From Bemisia tabaci (taxonomy: Eukaryota > Arthropoda > Insecta > Hemiptera > Aleyrodidae), in the NCBI RefSeq assembly GCF_918797505.1, contig NC_092793.1, positions 74,149,912 to 74,213,911 on the forward strand: a stretch of 64,000 nt of DNA. Reading direction: 5' to 3'. Shown piece by piece: positions 1 to 12,207 of this stretch; position 1 is the first letter of the stretch; each line of letters starts with the position of its first letter. The notes beneath the pieces were generated by a model that worked only from the letters and a program-made list of their open reading frames with translations, was not told where the DNA came from and did no database searches. A program made the translations under genes and the position numbers.

Positions 1-1573
1 CGGGGCGGGAGGCCGCCCGACGGATTGAGACGTTGGAGGATCGGAAGTGACATGCAAAAGGGTTATGATGAAAACGTCTCCTTGAATGGCCCGCTATGAA
101 TTTGTCATTAGGACTGCGACTGGCCAATTCAAAAGATCCGATTCGGAATCAAGATTACGGGGCTCTGGGAGGCTTATGACATCCTCGCTCGAGTAATAAA
201 TGATTCTTACCTCACCCTCCCTCTCCCCTCCTCCCCCCGCGGTGCTCCCGGGAGTTATGACGTCTCAATGCGGGTGCGTCCCGATTCTTCATAGTTTTCC
301 AAGCCTATGGGAAGCAGGTAATTTGTCTGAAAAAGTACCCATATATTCCCGGGATACGCGGCTGTTGCCATATCCAGCAAATTGGGCTGTTCCCGAGCCC
401 CCTTCTATTTTCAGAAAACCTAAAAGTTTACTTGAATTCGATCTGATAGGCCAACGAGAGCCTGAAGTTGATACTTTTAAATATTTTTTCTCTTTTTAAG
501 TGTTATTTTTGCACAAATCGTTGAGAGATATCATTTAGCTCCTGAAGTATTAAAAATATTCAGAGAGATAAGCGGATTATTTTTCAGGGGAACAGAGCGA
601 ATCCCATAGGCCCGTTTAGTTCCTGGAGTTGATGCAATCTTAAGTTAGCTTTCCGACATGCTATGTTATACAACTTTTTCTCATCTGATAAAATGTTTGC
701 AAGCCTTTCTGAGATCAGAGAAGGTTTAAAAAGCATAAATAAATCAAAAGATTTTCGTTCAATTTGACTAAGAGGTCCCGCGTGTTTTCAGGTTTTTATC
801 TCTGAAGCGCTGGTGGCTTGACAAATTCTTCTCACTCCAACCCTCGTGCTTTCTTGACATCGATCTCCTGTTTTAGTGCACAAAAAGCCTACGTTAATTT
901 TATTTATTTGTGGTACTCAATTATTACGCCTTCATTCCTGCTGTCTGCTCAGTTCCCTATGTTCATTTCTCCTCTGTTTAATCTACAATTTATGCTGCAT
1001 TATACTTACAATCCGAGTATTTTCAGATAATCAGCCATCCCGTGTCCATAAACCGGCGCATTATAGGCATATGATCTGAAGGGGAGTAAGCAGCAACCCC
1101 TAAAACAAATAACTTCTGTTCTGCAGTGGGCGGCTGCGTTCACGCCTCCACATTTACAAAAATAGTTTCATCGCTGGAGGTATTGCATCATTTCCTTAAA
1201 TTAATTAAACCAACCAATTTGCCCTTAGATCACGGTCGAGACAAATTTCTCGGTTCCAAGATGACGCATGGAACAGCGCTCGCATTCATCCAGACTAGCG
1301 TAATTTCGTCACGCATAATCACCTGATCTTTCAACTTTGGGGGTCGGTTGGGCACCCGTGCCCCCACACGTGCCACCCTGGAAACTATCTCATTTTATAT
1401 CTTCTTTTCCAAAAATAAAACGAGGTACCTTAAATAAACCCATCTCGGTTTCCCTGTATAATGATGGGATTAGACACGTGACGGTGAAAATTATACTGAC
1501 CTATCTTTGATAAAACCCATATAGATAACTATAAATTAAAAATATGCATGTGCCTTAACCCTTACTGCCGACA
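1..1573. other. No gene recognised
   Basis: The first 130 bases and 200-260 are GC-rich; the rest is AT-rich. Frames are short and overlap on both strands, with no recognisable protein similarity. I see no complete transposon boundary. The stretch ends at the first family A MITE. Confidence 0.6.
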
Positions 1574-1817
1574 CTGCCGTGCAAAGGAAAAACGCCGTAT
1601 GAGTCTTCAGGCGTTGCCAAAGTTCCTACGATAAAATACAAATTTTCAAGGAAACTGCTGGATAATTTTCGTCACACTTTTCAGACAATTTTGTACAGAA
1701 TTGAATCTAAAATATCTGGAAATTTCAAGGAATAATATTTTCTCAAAATACTCGTTCAATCCGGGGAAATTTGGAAACTCTTGAATGCTCAAACGGCGTT
1801 CCTCCTTAGCACGGCAG
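1574..1817. mobile_element. Family A MITE, copy 1
   Basis: Non-autonomous DNA transposon. The left end starts CTGCCGTGC and continues with AAAACGCCGTATGA and a GTTGCCAAA box. The right end is the inverse, with CGGCGTT, CTTAGC and ACGGCAG. Length is 244 bp, close to the 253 bp of other copies. The flanks are GACA and TATA, so the 4-bp target duplication seen at other copies has decayed here. No coding capacity. Superfamily unresolved. Confidence 0.85.
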
Positions 1818-2544
1818 TATACAGTTGTTAAATTTTGGTCTTATTTTCTTTTTAATATACGAAAATCTTGTTGATACCTTCCTAATAATGCACATTTTAT
1901 TCCGCCGTGTGATTTCATTGATATTCGATTCGTGTCTTGTATTTTTTTTGATAGGGTTGTTTGAAAAAGAAAGGTATTGCTTATGGTCATACTTATTTCA
2001 TTTTTACTAGTTTTAATATCCATACTAAATCCCCGGAGATCCGGAATCGAAGCTCTCCTTTTATCATAAAATGTATTAATTCCTGAAATTGTAGGAAGAA
2101 ATGAGTATTCAAGTTGGAATATTCATGAGCCTCTTATTCTCTCCGACTTCCCTCCCTTCCTCGTAAGAAAAAAAATGTTAAAATAAAAAAAAGGATGCAC
2201 AGCGTCATTACCTGTCTGCCAAAATTCAAGCTTTTAGAATTCCCACACACGAAAAAAGAAGAAGAGGAAGAAGAAAGCCCAAGGGCATAATCACCCTCTC
2301 TTGAGGCGAGCGATTGAATTAATTTGTACCAACTAATCGATCGATAGTTCTACGCTGAAAAATCCATAAATGATGGGAATAGAATCGCAATATCGATGGC
2401 TCGAACGTTTCTACCTGCTTCTTCTTTCTAGTCTCTAGTAATCAGATAATCACTCGGTCATTCGATCAAAATAACTCATTACAAGCCTTCTTGTACCAAA
2501 CTTTTCGGATCCCTGATCGTTTTAATTAGGATAATTAGGCTATA
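1818..2544. other. No gene recognised
   Basis: AT-rich sequence between two family A MITEs. It includes a purine-rich stretch near 2165-2275 containing GAAGAAGAGGAAGAAG. No gene or repeat boundary seen. Confidence 0.55.
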
Positions 2545-2797
2545 CTGCCGTGCCAAGGAAAAACGCCGTATAAGCCTTCAGGCGTTGCCAAATTTCTTCT
2601 GGTAAAATGCGAATTTTCAAGGAAACTTATGGATATTTTTCTTTCAATTTTTTAAAGAATTTGATTTGCAATATAATCTGCGGTATCTGAAAATGTTTGG
2701 GAAGAATATTAAAACGTTTCCTCAAAAATAAATCTTTTACGAAGGAAAATTTAGCAACATCCGGATGTTCATACGGTGTTTTTCTTCAACACGACAG
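2545..2797. mobile_element. Family A MITE, copy 2
   Basis: A 253-bp copy with the standard length. It starts CTGCCGTGCCAAGG and ends ACGACAG (one change from ACGGCAG). It is flanked by TATA on both sides (2541-2544 and 2798-2801), a 4-bp target duplication. The interior is AT-rich and partly palindromic, with no coding capacity. Confidence 0.9.
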
Positions 2798-3710
2798 TAT
2801 ACGCCCAACCTCAGCTCAACGGTTCGTTTCCATGCCACTTTTCATTCCCACTTATCGATTGATATCACATCGATTTTTTTGATAGTTCAAAAAGCGATTT
2901 TAATTTGTACTATTTATCAACAAACTGTATCAATCTGCCTCTTTATTAAATTAACTTCGATCGATCGAAATGATTTTCTAATGCTGAAACAACGATAGCT
3001 AAGTTTTAAGAAAGAATGGGGGTTTGGGAACTCATTTATTTTAATGGTCTTGCTTGTAGGCGTTGGCTTCAGTGTCAGCCCATTAACTGTGAGGTAGTCC
3101 GCTCTTTTAGCCCAGAAAAGAATCTTCGTGTTGGCAAGTTTTTGTGAAACATGAGGTATCCATTTCATTTGAAATGGAAGCGTGTAAGTCTACTCGTTTT
3201 AGACGGCTTTTTGGTGAAGCGTAGAAAATTGAGTAGATTTAACATTGTTTCCAGTTATGCTTTACAGTCGGACATCGCACAATGAAAAAAAGAGGAAAAA
3301 ATAAAGAAAAACCGTTCCTGTTATATATGCCGCACCAAAAATTCTCACTGGAAATCTCTAAAGCGACCAGATGTCTCTTTAAATGTTAAAATAATATATG
3401 TATAATGCTGTTTAAATAAAACAGATATTCTGTTGTTTCAATGATAAAATTCCTGTCGTGCCATGTGAAGAACTCAGGAAAAGTTCATATTTTTACTGGA
3501 TTTGCTTGCATGTTTCTGTCAAAGACTGCAAATTTTTAAGTCATAATAGTCAGGATTGGGCGTATGCCCCTCTTCCTTAAGAATTTGAGACATCCCTCCT
3601 CTCTTCCTCCCACGTATTAGTGCCCGACTCCAGGGACTTTAACGAAAGGATAGAAAAATGTGCAAAAAAACGGAAGTCATTTTTAGAATCACAATCAGCG
3701 ATCAACAATC
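2798..3710. other. No gene recognised
   Basis: AT-rich sequence. Short frames on both strands show nothing recognisable, and no terminal inverted repeats were identified. Confidence 0.5.
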
Positions 3711-3711
3711 G

Positions 3712-3842
3712 GAATTCACTTTGCAATTGGGAACTACGATTTCTGGCTCACCCGTAAAAACACCTACGTGCTTAGGGAAAACAAATGGTTCCTACGTTGT
3801 TCCTAAGCTGAGCCAAAGATTGTAGTTCTTAATTGAATCGGG
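3712..3842. mobile_element. Family Y short MITE, copy 1
   Basis: A hairpin-forming element of about 131 bp. The left arm carries TTGCAATTGGGAACTAC and TGGCTCA; the right arm carries TGAGCCA and GTAGTTCTTAATTG in inverse order. The same arrangement recurs near 38766 and 58014, which supports a transposed family. Exact ends and TSD are unclear. Confidence 0.65.
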
Positions 3843-4128
3843 CAGTTACCTACTAAAAAGTTCAAGCGCCAGATATAAAAATACGAAAAAAGCAGCAGCA
3901 ACTGTATGAACCGACCCGTTTTAAATTGCAGGTTAGTTAATAATGTGATTAATTAATTTATCGCTTTAATATTTTGAAGCTCTGAGATATAAAGGGGTCG
4001 ATTAAAACTGTTATTACCATTTTTCTCGAATTCTCACTTTTGGCGCTTGAGCCCTTTTGTAACAGACCGATTCAATTGCAAAATGAAGTCAAATCAGTAA
4101 TTTTCAGCCATTAGAGATTCAGAGCATA

Positions 4129-4337
4129 CACCGAAAAAAATAATATGCTGTGCCAGCACCCAGGATGCTAAAAATGTGTCTGGTGATCCGGAGTTGTTGT
4201 CCTTACTGCCCTCGCAGTTAACTTTACATCCTATGAATGCAAATTTAACTCTGTAGGCAATTAAGGCAGCATCTTGAGATCACCAGACACATTTTTAACA
4301 TCCTAGGTGCTAAAACAGCATATCATTTTTTTCGGTG
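4129..4337. mobile_element. Family E MITE, copy 1 (CACCG termini)
   Basis: A 209-bp element beginning CACCGAAAAAAATAATATG and ending in the inverse, TTTTTTTCGGTG. The TIRs run about 60 bp through a TGTGTCTGGTGATC block. It is flanked by TA on both sides. Copy 2 at 56536 has the same length and the opposite internal orientation. The 2-bp duplication with CACYG ends would fit a CMC-type DNA transposon, but the superfamily is inferred. Confidence 0.85.
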
Positions 4338-5427
4338 TATGTATGTGTTGAGGCGCACTCCCAAATTTGAAAAGGTCAGGGTATTGCCCTCTGGAAGTGA
4401 GTAAGTGCCGTGCCAGGGCGGATCATGATCCATACAATAATGTATGTAGATCATGAATCCATTTAGGAGGAGATACAGACAACGTGCAAGGGAGAGGGGG
4501 AAGAAAGCGAGAAAATTGCGGGTAGTGGGGGGTAAGGGGGGCGATTTTCGTGCAGTTGGGGACACGAGCGGTGGGCGTAGGCATATCGGCAGAATCATTT
4601 CAGACTTGGCGCACTTACACTCTGCGCTGCACAGAACGATGCGCATGGTTGCCTAATTTCAAGGCGCCTCAGACAAGAAGTTTGACCATAAATGGGAAAA
4701 AGAACTTCTGGCGTTTAACGAAAACTTTCCCTGAATTTTCGTTGAAGATTAGATCTAGATGAATTCAAAATCATTGAATTGGAGAACCGCGATGCTTTCC
4801 TTAGAAAAGTCAACAACAATCAGTCACAATATGTCAGTAACAATATGTGTAAACATACACTGTGATACCGGGAGGTTAAATTTCAAATATTTGAGGAAAA
4901 CTCAATCACGTAACTTTGTACGTAACCGACTTTTTTGGAGGATCGGTATAAAATGCCACCGGGATTGTTACAAATACCAAAAAAAGAACCTCTATGCTTT
5001 TTGTGCGTTTTCAGATTGGCAACACGAAAACTATGAAGTGTTCTCTTTTTATTCTTCATAATTTGCATTGACAGATCATTATACTTTTCAAGCAAGGACC
5101 ATTTAAAAGTTATTTGGTTCAATCTCATTCAAAATCCATTCAAATGCCTGTGTCTGACTCTAGAATAAGAAATCTCACGAACCTCATCTCATATTCAGAG
5201 TGTAATCGTGAAAAACGGAGATGGTCTTTTTCAGAAATGATTAAAAATGCGATCCCTAAAATTTATAACCTGTTACAGTGAAATTCCCATCTATAGTGAA
5301 CTATGTTTTTCAATGGGGAGCTGCTACTTCGGGCTCATTTGAAAAACAACACAAGTGCCATCAGTATCATCATGCATATAGATAATTTTTGCTATAAGCT
5401 CTTATTGCAATATGCAGTTCAAATATT
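4338..5427. other. No gene recognised
   Basis: Contains a G-rich patch at 4490-4570, then AT-rich DNA. Frames of up to about 107 codons overlap on both strands without recognisable domains. No repeat boundary found. Confidence 0.5.
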
Positions 5428-5670
5428 CTGCCGTGCAACGTAAAAACGCCGTGAAAGCATTTTAATTTTTTTAGGAACAATGTATTATAGCAGAAAAACT
5501 TGTGTACCTTTGGACAATGTTTTCACAGAATTCTTTCGCAAATACTATCAAAAACTTAACCTGGAAATTTAGGGTGCATGGGTGAAACGGCATTTTTTTA
5601 TGAAGTGTAAAGTTCCAAGAAACGCGGGAAAATCTTGATGGATTTACGGCGTTCTTGCTTAGAACGGCAG
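5428..5670. mobile_element. Family A MITE, copy 3 (variant interior)
   Basis: A 243-bp copy with ends CTGCCGTGC and ACGGCAG, flanked by TATT on both sides (5424-5427, 5671-5674), a clean 4-bp TSD. Its interior (about 5510-5650) differs from the standard type and matches the fragment at 25918-26091, defining a subfamily. Confidence 0.9.
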
Positions 5671-6238
5671 TATTGTCACGAGCTATTCGGTGCAAAATTC
5701 TGAAAATCCCAAGTTTTCTAAACCGAGCATTTCGTTCAACATGTACCAGTCAATCATCACACGGAGGTAAAGGGCCAGGAACCAGAATCGATCCCTCGGA
5801 GTAACTTTCGACAGCGTGGACACGTAGTATTCGAAGACCATGAGGAGCCTGCCATTCCACTCCGTTCGCAAACTGGTCGGAGCTTTCTGGGTTGAGAGCT
5901 GGCAGCGCATGTGAGATATCGGGTATCTGCGTGGTTCATTGTGCGGAGGGTTCTGCGCTTGCGCTCTGCTCCATTATCTTCGTGTGAATGCGCAGTTTAA
6001 GAGTGCGTCGCACCACCAATAACACTTGAGTCCCCTCGAACTTGAGCTTCGTATTAGTGCAAGTTCACCGCATTGTTGCCGATGTACTAGATGCTCTTTA
6101 GTAAAGAACCGCGATCAGGATACTGGACTATGCACTCATATTATTACTAGCTACCTGGCTGCCACACGGCCCAACCCCTGGTACTAGTTCTGTGCCCTCA
6201 TAGATCCATCCCGTGGTGGCTGTTGGAGTTCCGGATCA
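5671..6238. other. No gene recognised
   Basis: Moderately GC-rich unique-looking sequence between two MITEs. Short minus-strand frames (up to 75 codons) have no recognisable features. Confidence 0.5.
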
Positions 6239-6468
6239 CACTGGAAAAAAAGTCGCTCGGATTTAGATTCCAGACTCTTAATAACATTGACCGGAAAAAT
6301 GCTCTTGCTTCAATCCGATTTTTCCTTGAGTCGAAGAGCCAAGTCTCTTGTTTTAGGCGGATTTCCTTTTGATTCAAGAAAAAAGTCCGATTGAATCAAG
6401 AGTATTTTTGTTTGTCCATGTTTTCAAGAGTCTGGACTCTAGATCCAAGCAACTTTTTTTTTCCAGTG
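6239..6468. mobile_element. Family F palindromic MITE (CACTGG termini)
   Basis: A 230-bp palindromic element. It starts CACTGGAAAAAAAGTCGCT and ends AACTTTTTTTTTCCAGTG, flanked by CA on both sides (6237-6238, 6469-6470). The arms pair along much of their length, including AAGAGTCTGGACTC-type blocks. Only one copy is in the window. The CACTG end and 2-bp duplication resemble family E. Confidence 0.8.
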
Positions 6469-8134
6469 CATAATTTGAAAGAAGTTTTGGACTCCTCTAC
6501 AGACTGCTGATAGCTAAAACATCAAGGACTCTGATCCTGTAGATCATGAGCCAACAATTTTGAAGGATTAAAAAGCTAGTAATTATTTCGACTTTTTTTC
6601 TTACAATTTTTCCTACCTTGCATAATGAATTTGAGCAGACCCTCCGAGATCTTGGCCTCATAATATTTTCTACCTCTCAAAGATGATGACGGGTCCACAT
6701 AAGTTTGCTCAGATTATTTTGCTTGATAAGACGAAAACAACAATATTGTAGCAAGTGAAATCTTATGTGTAATAAGTGAGTTTAGGTTTAGTCGGATGGA
6801 GCTATTTTCCCTTAATAGGTAAGATGGGGCCATGTCAGGCCAAGTTTTAAATGAAAAACAAAACTATTCACTATCAGTGCTAGGAATAAATCAAAAAGAG
6901 GAGTAAAGAGTAATCAAACAAAAATAAATCTTATGTGTTTGAACTAAACGATCGCCGATTATTAGAGTTTACCCAGACTTTTTGACCCTCGACCCTCGAC
7001 GACTTGACCCTCAGCGTGTGTGTGGTTTAATTGGGTAAAAATGATTTTCACACCTGCTGTAATGAAAGCCCCAGTTCTCATACTGTGTGAGAAACGTTTA
7101 ATGGTAAAAATGGCAACAGCTGGGAGTAGCAACCTCTCTACCTAGGTGCTCAGAATCCGACCGGTAGCTTTTTCAAATGGCATTGTCACGCTCCTGGTTC
7201 GGTCTAGGTCGGTCTAACATGGTCGAATATCGATGCACATAATCGCAAGAATGCCCTATGAAAGGCGGAGTATTAATCGAAGGGGAATCGATGTCCGCAT
7301 TGCATTATTAGGTGGGAGCCCGTTTCTTTTGATATCAGTAAATTATCGAAGTTAATAACCGGTCAAGTGGTCAAGTGCGAATCCGAGCGGGTTCGCACAC
7401 GGAAATCACTCCAGTTCACGATTATAGTGGGTGTACGAGAGATGCTGACCGTTGTGCCTCTCAGAGATCGTTTGTAAGCTGCAGGAACGCAGGGTCGTAG
7501 GGTGTTAGCTGATCTACTGTAAATAACTTATAATGCACGAAGATCATAAAATTGATCATGCTTAGGATCAAAATTATTCAGTCTAGTTTTCTGAGGAAAC
7601 GGGGAGGAAAAATCTAATTGTGAAGAAATCAATAGAAAAAGGTCACTTGTATAAATTTTGAAAATCAAGATTTACTACATTGACATGAAGTATAATTTGA
7701 TTGTAAAAATTATCTGAGTTTTAGGGTAAAAACCAAAGACTGATCGAATGATCATTCTATCTTTAATAATTCTTCACCAATATTTCCGTGATCTCTGAAA
7801 AACTTCACCAATTTTTAAGGAAAATGATGAAATTAATATAACTTGATGATATCGTTTGTTGTAATTGGAAAATGTATTTGCATACTTATTTAAATCATTT
7901 CAATATCTTACATAGTTGCTGGCATTTTTGTATAAAATTAAAACATGCAAACTCCCCCCAAGCCTTTAGCAAATCCAATTTCTAATTTTCCGAAATTAGC
8001 GTCAGGTCTTCCCAAACGTCATTAAACACTAAATAACTTTATTGGGGTTTCATGAAACCAACATTGATGGACTCATGATAAAGTACACCATAATTAGAAT
8101 GAAGAAAGAAGTATAGGGCTAACTGCCCGTCCAC
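6469..8134. other. No gene recognised
   Basis: About 1.7 kb of mainly AT-rich sequence. A locally repetitive CGGTCTAGGTCGGTCTA is at about 7200. Nothing supports a gene or a complete transposon. Confidence 0.5.
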
Positions 8135-8405
8135 CCCAAAATGACACCTCCAGTGCAAACTTTTGCTAGTGCGAAATTAAGAGTTGTGAATGGAACGACT
8201 CCTCAAACGAAATGTTCACCAGCATCGTTTTTGAAGCGGGAAGCTAAAAAAACGCAAATTTCTCATGCAGATTGTGAAGTTAGGAGTGCATTTCAAACTT
8301 TGCCGATGCGCACATTGTGATTTTTGAGACATCTACTGATAGAAACAACCCTTATTTTCGCTCTAGCAAAAGTTTGAAACAGGTCCATTTTCGAAAATGG
8401 AACTT
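8135..8405. mobile_element. Candidate palindromic MITE
   Basis: Inverse blocks face each other: TGCAAACTTTTGCTAGTGCG near 8155 and the inverse CTCTAGCAAAAGTTTGAAA near 8362. Pairing extends to about 60 bp per arm. Exact ends and TSD could not be fixed, and no second copy was found. Confidence 0.5.
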
Positions 8406-8449
8406 TCAAACCAAATCTCACAATCGGACCGTCGGAAAGTTCGTCAAAG

Positions 8450-9070
8450 TACCTAGCCGAACCCGCATGATTCCACCTGAAGCGGGAGCACCGACCAGCC
8501 TACAATTCAATCAGGAAACGCACCTCTTCGGATCGGATCCAAGTCGGCAGGAACCAGGGAACCTCCCCCTTCCCTTTTGAAATCCGTGAGCCCCGCAAAA
8601 CAAATCTAATTAGCGGGCCGACGGGGGGCGCCGCAAAGGGACCGAGGGGGCTCGGCGGGGGTAATTGTGGGGGGAGGGAGTGGGGTCGCACGGTGATTAT
8701 CGGGGCCGAATCCGTGATAGGAGCCTATTCATCAGCCCATTATCCTGTCACATTTCTGCTATCGGGAAGGGAGCTGCGAGGCGTTGCGACTGCTTTATGA
8801 GCGGATACTCGCCTCGGCCCGTCACCACTCTGGCTTCAAGTCACCCACAGCCCCCTGCCATACCCCCCCCCCCCCCACCCGACGTCAACCGAGGGGGGTT
8901 GGCCGTCCCCCACGCATCCAAGTTCATCCGTCTTTGCTGTCCCTGTCCCTTCGTCGTGTCCGCGTCTGTCCCCGGTCAGTACTCCGCTGCCCAAAGTGTT
9001 GTCGGTTCGTATGAGAAAATGAGAAAATGAGGAAACGGATCTTGTCACACACCCCTCGGAAAAAAAGGGG
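8450..9070. promoter_or_regulatory. GC-rich, repeat-free patch; candidate cis-regulatory module
   Basis: A sharp rise in GC content inside AT-rich surroundings, with G-rich blocks around TAATTAGCGGG and GGTAATTGTGG near 8605-8670 and a C15-type tract near 8863. Overlapping frames on both strands (up to 121 codons) are proline- and arginine-rich, as expected from GC composition, so coding is doubtful. The regulatory role is inference only. Confidence 0.25.
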
Positions 9071-9240
9071 AAATGGGTGTACATAGATTCCTTTTAAGAT
9101 GTATTAATTTATGTACATATTGCTGCAGGAAGAAAGAAAGAAAAAAGAAAAAAAAGGCTAGTATCACTCATTATGCATGTTTCTAGGTATTAGGCATATT
9201 CTGATCGCTAGATGGTTTAAAATTCAAGATCAAGCACTAA

Positions 9241-9487
9241 TATCGTCACCGTCCGGCCAAAGTATCGCAAGCACCATGCGACGTTCCAAAATTTTCGCCG
9301 CCATTTTTTTACATATTTTTACTGAGAAATTGTTGGTTGAATCTGTTTGAAAATTTTACTGAATTATATCGGAACCACGAGGAAAATTCAGCGAAATTTT
9401 CGGATAGCTTCGTTGAACAATAATTTCCGTGTGAAAAAATAAAATGGTGGTGGACATTTGTACTACTTCGGCCGGAAGGTGATGATA
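9241..9487. mobile_element. Family W MITE
   Basis: A 247-bp element with imperfect TIRs of about 25 bp: TATCGTCACCGTCCGGCCAA at the left, and the inverse of TATCATCACCTTCCGGCCGA at the right. Further inside, CCGCCATTTTTTTAC pairs with GAAAAAATAAAATGGTGG. Flanking TA is plausible as the TSD. Single copy here. Confidence 0.7.
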
Positions 9488-10320
9488 TATTATCGATTCT
9501 GTGGTAAAATTCTGACATTGCTGTCAACGAAGGAGTTACCGAATGGAGTGTCTAAAGATCGGTGTTTTCACACGACCGGTCTCGAAATTTTAATTTCTTT
9601 TTTAAGAATTTTACCTTATTATAAGTACCCACGAAGAGCATAAAGAGCGACATAAAGATCGACTAATACACATCTCCTGTTTTGTTAAACTGAGGGAGCC
9701 GCATTTTTCCGCGCTTGAATTTTTTGGGAGGTTTTCTCTTTGTTTTTAGATCTTCAAAGGTAATATTAGCTTGTAGCTGCAAGTACTCATGAATTTGGTT
9801 TTCTTGATTAGAACTGAATTAGAACTTATAATGGTTACATTCAACGGTATTCTAAGAACAAGCAGGGAATGCAGTATTTCCTCCCACTATGCTACGTCAA
9901 ATAATAATCTACACATTGAAGGTTTCACAACTACCATAAACAACAAAGAATCTTAAAAACTAACTCTGAGCTTTTAATTTGGCTTCCATTCCCTATCATA
10001 CACACACCTGACAGTAAAATATTACATATGCGAATAATAAACTTCAGTGCTTCCAAATTACCCACATTCCAAATCCCTCCATGGGCCGAGTCCCAGATTC
10101 CTAAAACGTTTAATCGAGACGATGAGTGAAAGCGGATTCTTCCTCTCCTGGAACTTAAAAAACGCACAATGCATCATCAAGAACGCTTGCGCAACCGAAG
10201 ACTACCGACCGTACAGAAAATTCACCGAAAATCAACACCGAAGCCTGGTATCTCTTACTCAATCGGCAATTCGTCTAGTGAATCCCAGCTCAGTGTTTGA
10301 TTTACACCATAATTAATCGT
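9488..10320. other. No gene recognised
   Basis: AT-rich. Overlapping frames of 78 and 89 codons lie on opposite strands between 9931 and 10316 with no recognised domain. No repeat boundary. Confidence 0.5.
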
Positions 10321-10830
10321 CCGCGCACTCTTTCGGATGAAAATCGCACCAGGTGATGCAACCGCACGATAATTTTTATGGACCGCGCATCCGAGCTTAA
10401 AAAGTTCTTAGTTTCAATTGGCATTCCTTCCGTGTTTGTCCACCGATCCTAGAGCGGCGAAGGTGCGGGTGCTGAGGGGGGGGGGGGGTGAGTCTTTTAT
10501 ACGTTCGGGAATGCGCGGGGCCCGAAACGGCCCGGGGACGTAGAGCGTCGAGCTTCTGGTGTTAAAATCAGTAGTCAAAAGACGCGGTCGGATATTCCGA
10601 CTGGATGCAGTGTTTTGAATGCAACTCGGAAAATAAACTGTGGGATGTTTACATAGGACAATGCGCCGAGCGGACCGCGCGAGCAGTAAAGGCCCGCCGA
10701 ATGGAACGCTTTAGATTACTCGCTCACTTATTTTATTGTTTTATTGGCGCAATCCTCGCCCGTTGTAAATCAGCCGGGCAGTGCCGCCAAAATTAAAGGG
10801 TTAATCACGGCATTATTCGAGGTAATGAGG
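10321..10830. promoter_or_regulatory. GC-rich patch with TTTATTG/TAAT motifs; candidate regulatory module
   Basis: A repeat-free stretch of balanced composition. It contains a G10-type tract near 10482, a block TTATTTTATTGTTTTATTGG at 10727-10746, and TAATTTTTATGG near 10371. TTTATTG is the core bound by caudal and Abd-B class homeodomains, but such short cores are common by chance. No plausible reading frame. Inference only. Confidence 0.25.
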
Positions 10831-10913
10831 CTAAAAGTGTAAAAAAAATTCTACATCAAAATTTTCGTTCTTATTTTCCTCCTAAAATTAACATAACTTG
10901 TATATTACATGGT

Positions 10914-11178
10914 AATTGAATCAGTGAGAACGAAAACACACCAACTCGGAAAAATTGAAATAATCAAGACACACACAAAACTGCACAGTAGGTGAAGAAG
11001 TTAATTCAAGAAAATGATTTTTGCTGCCGAGAGACAAGAACTAATGGAGTCTTGAAAGGCTAAAGTTGGAATAGATACGCTAACTTCAGTGACCTTCATG
11101 TAATTTAACTGTCTTTAATGGAAATTGAGCATTTTCGTGTCATCGAGTTGGTGAGTTTTCGTTCTCACTGATTCAATT
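10914..11178. mobile_element. Palindromic MITE with AATTGAATCAGTGAG ends
   Basis: A 265-bp element. The left end AATTGAATCAGTGAGAACGA is mirrored by TCGTTCTCACTGATTCAATT at the right, continuing through a CCAACTCG/CGAGTTGG block, giving TIRs of about 35 bp. Single copy in the window. TSD not clear. Confidence 0.75.
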
Positions 11179-11235
11179 GCGAACCCACAAGACTTTCCTA
11201 GTTCAAGAACGTTGACATTCAACTTAAATCCTGTT

Positions 11236-11425
11236 TACCGAAAAAAATAAAATGCTAAATATGTATCTGGTGATTCTTAGATACTAGCTTGACCGCCCGC
11301 GCAGTTAACTTTAAATCTTGGGAATAAAAGCATAAATGCAGGGACAGTGAAGCCAGCACCCAGGGATCTTCAAGCACATTCTTAACAGTTTAGGATGGTA
11401 TCACAGCTTTTAATTGTTTTTTGTG
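11236..11425. mobile_element. Family E MITE, copy 3 (diverged)
   Basis: About 190 bp. The left end is ACCGAAAAAAATAAAATGCT followed by a diverged TGTATCTGGTGATTC block; the right end decays to TTTTTTGTG. TT lies on both flanks. More diverged than copies 1 and 2, so an older insertion. Confidence 0.7.
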
Positions 11426-12207
11426 TTTCTGATGATCCAATTATAGTCATCGATGATAAATTGGCTTCTAAATTACGATTATGTGTAATCTTGTCATGAT
11501 TTTGTATGTCTATTGGCTGACGCTCTGAGAATACGCCTTACTTGCTTTGAAAAAATTCATTTAAACATCACTGAGGGGTTACGATTTTTTCCTCTCAAAA
11601 ACTCAAGTTAGCGAAAATTGTTCAAATGAACTTAATTTGGCAACACCAAGTCCATTAATTAAAACCATGGATCCCTAGGTCTTCTTACAAGCTTGTAGAT
11701 TTTTGTAAACTGAGATTATTCCCTCGGAAGATTTTCGAGGCGATGCCTCGATTCCAGCTGTAAAAATCTGTGGTCCCGTTGACTTTCTCTCATTACTGCA
11801 AAATTTCACACCGCTCGGGCCCAAGGAGATTGGGCGACGGGGAATTGAATCCAATCTCCGAAGAAGGCAATGCAGCTATTCGCTCATTGTAAAAATTCAA
11901 GGCGGAGATCCAGCACGGAATTGATCGACTGAACTCGTATAGAGATAGAGTCGTGTGACTCAACTAGGAAGTCCTAACCGGCACAATGAGCGCGCTTAAT
12001 TTTCGCGGTCAGTGAAGGGCTGGTGGGTATGTAACTGGAAAAGCACCGAAAAATACGTTTTTCAGATCAAAAGGAGTTGAATGGTAAACAATCTCCAAAC
12101 ATTGTAAGTATTGATCAATATAACGGCACGATTCAAAATTAACGAAAAAGGTTAATTAAAAAGTAATAAACGGGAAAATTAACGAAAAATTGAAATAGTT
12201 TATGATG
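11426..12207. other. No gene recognised
   Basis: Mixed composition, AT-rich at both ends. No coding or transposon signal identified. Confidence 0.5.
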
